A DNA stretch of 64,000 bases, from NCBI GenBank assembly GCA_934394815.1, contig CAKRRD010000001.1, positions 124,001-188,000 of the forward strand, given 5' to 3'. Within the stretch, counting starts at the first letter, position 1. Every line of letters starts with the position of its first letter. Under the pieces are notes generated by a model. It saw only the letters and a program-made list of their open reading frames with translations. It made no database searches and had not been told where the DNA came from. This DNA comes from an uncultured Acetatifactor sp. GTDB taxonomy: Bacteria; Bacillota; Clostridia; Lachnospirales; Lachnospiraceae. This document shows, one piece after another, positions 62,969 to 64,000 of the stretch. A program made the position numbers and the translations under genes.

Positions 62969-64000
62969 ATGAGAATAAAACACTATTTTAAGAAACTGAG
63001 CCTTGGTCTGGCATTGATCCTGACACTGGGAGCAATCCCGGAAAACGGCATGACCGCTCATGCGGAGGAAATTGCAGCGGTTGCAAACTATGAAGAGGCA
63101 GTTGACTATGTCAGAGAACAGATGGTGAACCGGCAGGAAAAGATAGCTTTCCAGTCTACCAACATTGACTATACAACGCTCAAGAACCTGATGAAGGATG
63201 TGAAGAAATATTCAGACCAGTGCAGCGGACAGGAAGGGGATGCACTGAATCAGTTTTCATCTTCCGGAATGTTTACCTATTCAGGAAACAATGTAACCTG
63301 CACATATGATGTTCAGTATTACACAACAGCCGAGCAGGAGGCAGAACTTACCAGAGCGGTAACGGAAGCGCTGAACAGCATGAATCTGCAGGGCAAATCT
63401 TCTTATGAGAAGATTAAGGCAATTTACGACTATATCTGTACCAATGTAACATATGATTACGCAAATCTGGATGATGAAAGCTATAACCTGAAATTTACGG
63501 CATATGCGGCAATGTGCAACAAGACAGCGGTCTGCAACGGTTATGCACTTTTATTCTACCGGATGTGCAAGGATGCAGGACTTTCGGTACGGCTGGTTAG
63601 AGGAATAGGGGATGATGGACAGACAAGAGGACGCCACGCCTGGAACATTGTAAAGATCGGCAATAGCTATTACAATGTGGATGCAACCTGGGGCAGCGAC
63701 AATAACAGCAATCAATGGTTTCTGAAGGCGGAAAATAATTTTAAGTGGCATTATCTTGATGAAGAATATACCACAGAAGAATTCAAGGCACAATTCCCAA
63801 TGGCCACGGAAGATTATGTATACGTTTCCTCTCCCTACTACAATATCACAACCAACGGCGGTAACTGGGATGGAACGCACTATTCCCTGCCGGACGGAAC
63901 ACAGGTGGTAAACTCCTTCTTCAGCGACGGCACTTACACCTATTACCTTCAGGCAGACGGCACGCCTATGCGGGATCGTCTGACTTATCACCCCGATGGA
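62969..64000 (+). CDS. Secreted transglutaminase-like protein with YHPDG module (3' cut by window)
   Basis: At least 344 residues, open to the window end. The signal peptide covers about 1-32 (MTAHAEE). A transglutaminase-core domain (about 130-245) has a complete Cys-His-Asp triad: Cys189 in AVCNGYALLF, His223 in GRHAWNIV and Asp238 in YNVDATWGSD. The YHPDG module starts near residue 290 (SPYYNITTNGGNWDG ... DRLTYHPDG) and is cut. AAGGAGA precedes the ATG. Such domains act as cysteine peptidases or cross-linking enzymes; here the wall module would hold it at the surface. It is the seventh protein in the window with this module. Confidence 0.92.
   Translation, partial: MRIKHYFKKLSLGLALILTLGAIPENGMTAHAEEIAAVANYEEAVDYVREQMVNRQEKIAFQSTNIDYTTLKNLMKDVKKYSDQCSGQEGDALNQFSSSGMFTYSGNNVTCTYDVQYYTTAEQEAELTRAVTEALNSMNLQGKSSYEKIKAIYDYICTNVTYDYANLDDESYNLKFTAYAAMCNKTAVCNGYALLFYRMCKDAGLSVRLVRGIGDDGQTRGRHAWNIVKIGNSYYNVDATWGSDNNSNQWFLKAENNFKWHYLDEEYTTEEFKAQFPMATEDYVYVSSPYYNITTNGGNWDGTHYSLPDGTQVVNSFFSDGTYTYYLQADGTPMRDRLTYHPDG

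Overview
The window looks like a chromosomal stretch of a Gram-positive Clostridia, most likely Lachnospiraceae. This is inferred from gene content and style: AGGAGG-type ribosome sites, CAP, DUF6273 and M64 surface proteins, and two-gene ABC polysaccharide exporters. No rRNA or tRNA is present to fix the taxonomy. Almost the whole window is one very large cell-surface polysaccharide locus followed by a block of secreted wall-associated proteins. Nearly all genes are on the + strand; the one exception I accept is an IS4-type transposase.

Layout. (1) 1-10.8 kb: an exopolysaccharide cluster with the end of a priming sugar transferase, a Wzz/YveK-like chain-length protein, an EpsG/Wzy-like polymerase, four glycosyltransferases, a CapD/FlaA1-type nucleotide-sugar dehydratase, a second priming transferase and an SDR epimerase. 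(2) 10.95-12.9 kb: a two-gene cassette with its own promoter and terminator (AAA ATPase plus a putative PD-(D/E)XK nuclease-like protein), possibly defence-related. (3) 12.9-26.6 kb: more glycosyltransferases mixed with secreted proteins: a glucosaminidase, an RgpF-like/CAP fusion, a thioredoxin-like/CAP protein, an acyltransferase and a glycoside hydrolase. (4) 26.7-34.9 kb: a rhamnan-type assembly block: a GT2-GT4 fusion, the Wzm/Wzt ABC exporter, an epimerase, RgpF and rmlB. (5) 35-47.9 kb: two strongly AT-rich segments carrying a flippase, GT-C-like membrane proteins, GT2 enzymes, a DUF2304 protein and a GtrA protein, separated by the more GC-balanced glmM-glmS pair. (6) 47.9-50.2 kb: rmlC-rmlA-rmlD. 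(7) 50.4-64 kb: tandem secreted proteins that carry one shared, apparently undescribed repeat module, including an M64 peptidase and a transglutaminase-like protein cut by the window end.

How it may work together (inference). RmlABCD make dTDP-rhamnose. The RgpF-like and other glycosyltransferases build a rhamnose-rich chain that Wzm/Wzt export. The AT-rich segments resemble the side-chain machinery of streptococcal rhamnose polysaccharides (GacI/GacJ/GacK/GacL type), plus a second GtrB/GT-C/GtrA-type set. GlmS and GlmM could supply amino-sugar precursor. The secreted proteins have no LPXTG motif, but seven of them share a YHPDG-type beta-repeat module. The most attractive idea in the window is that this module binds the polysaccharide encoded next door, making the locus a combined polymer-plus-anchored-proteome system.
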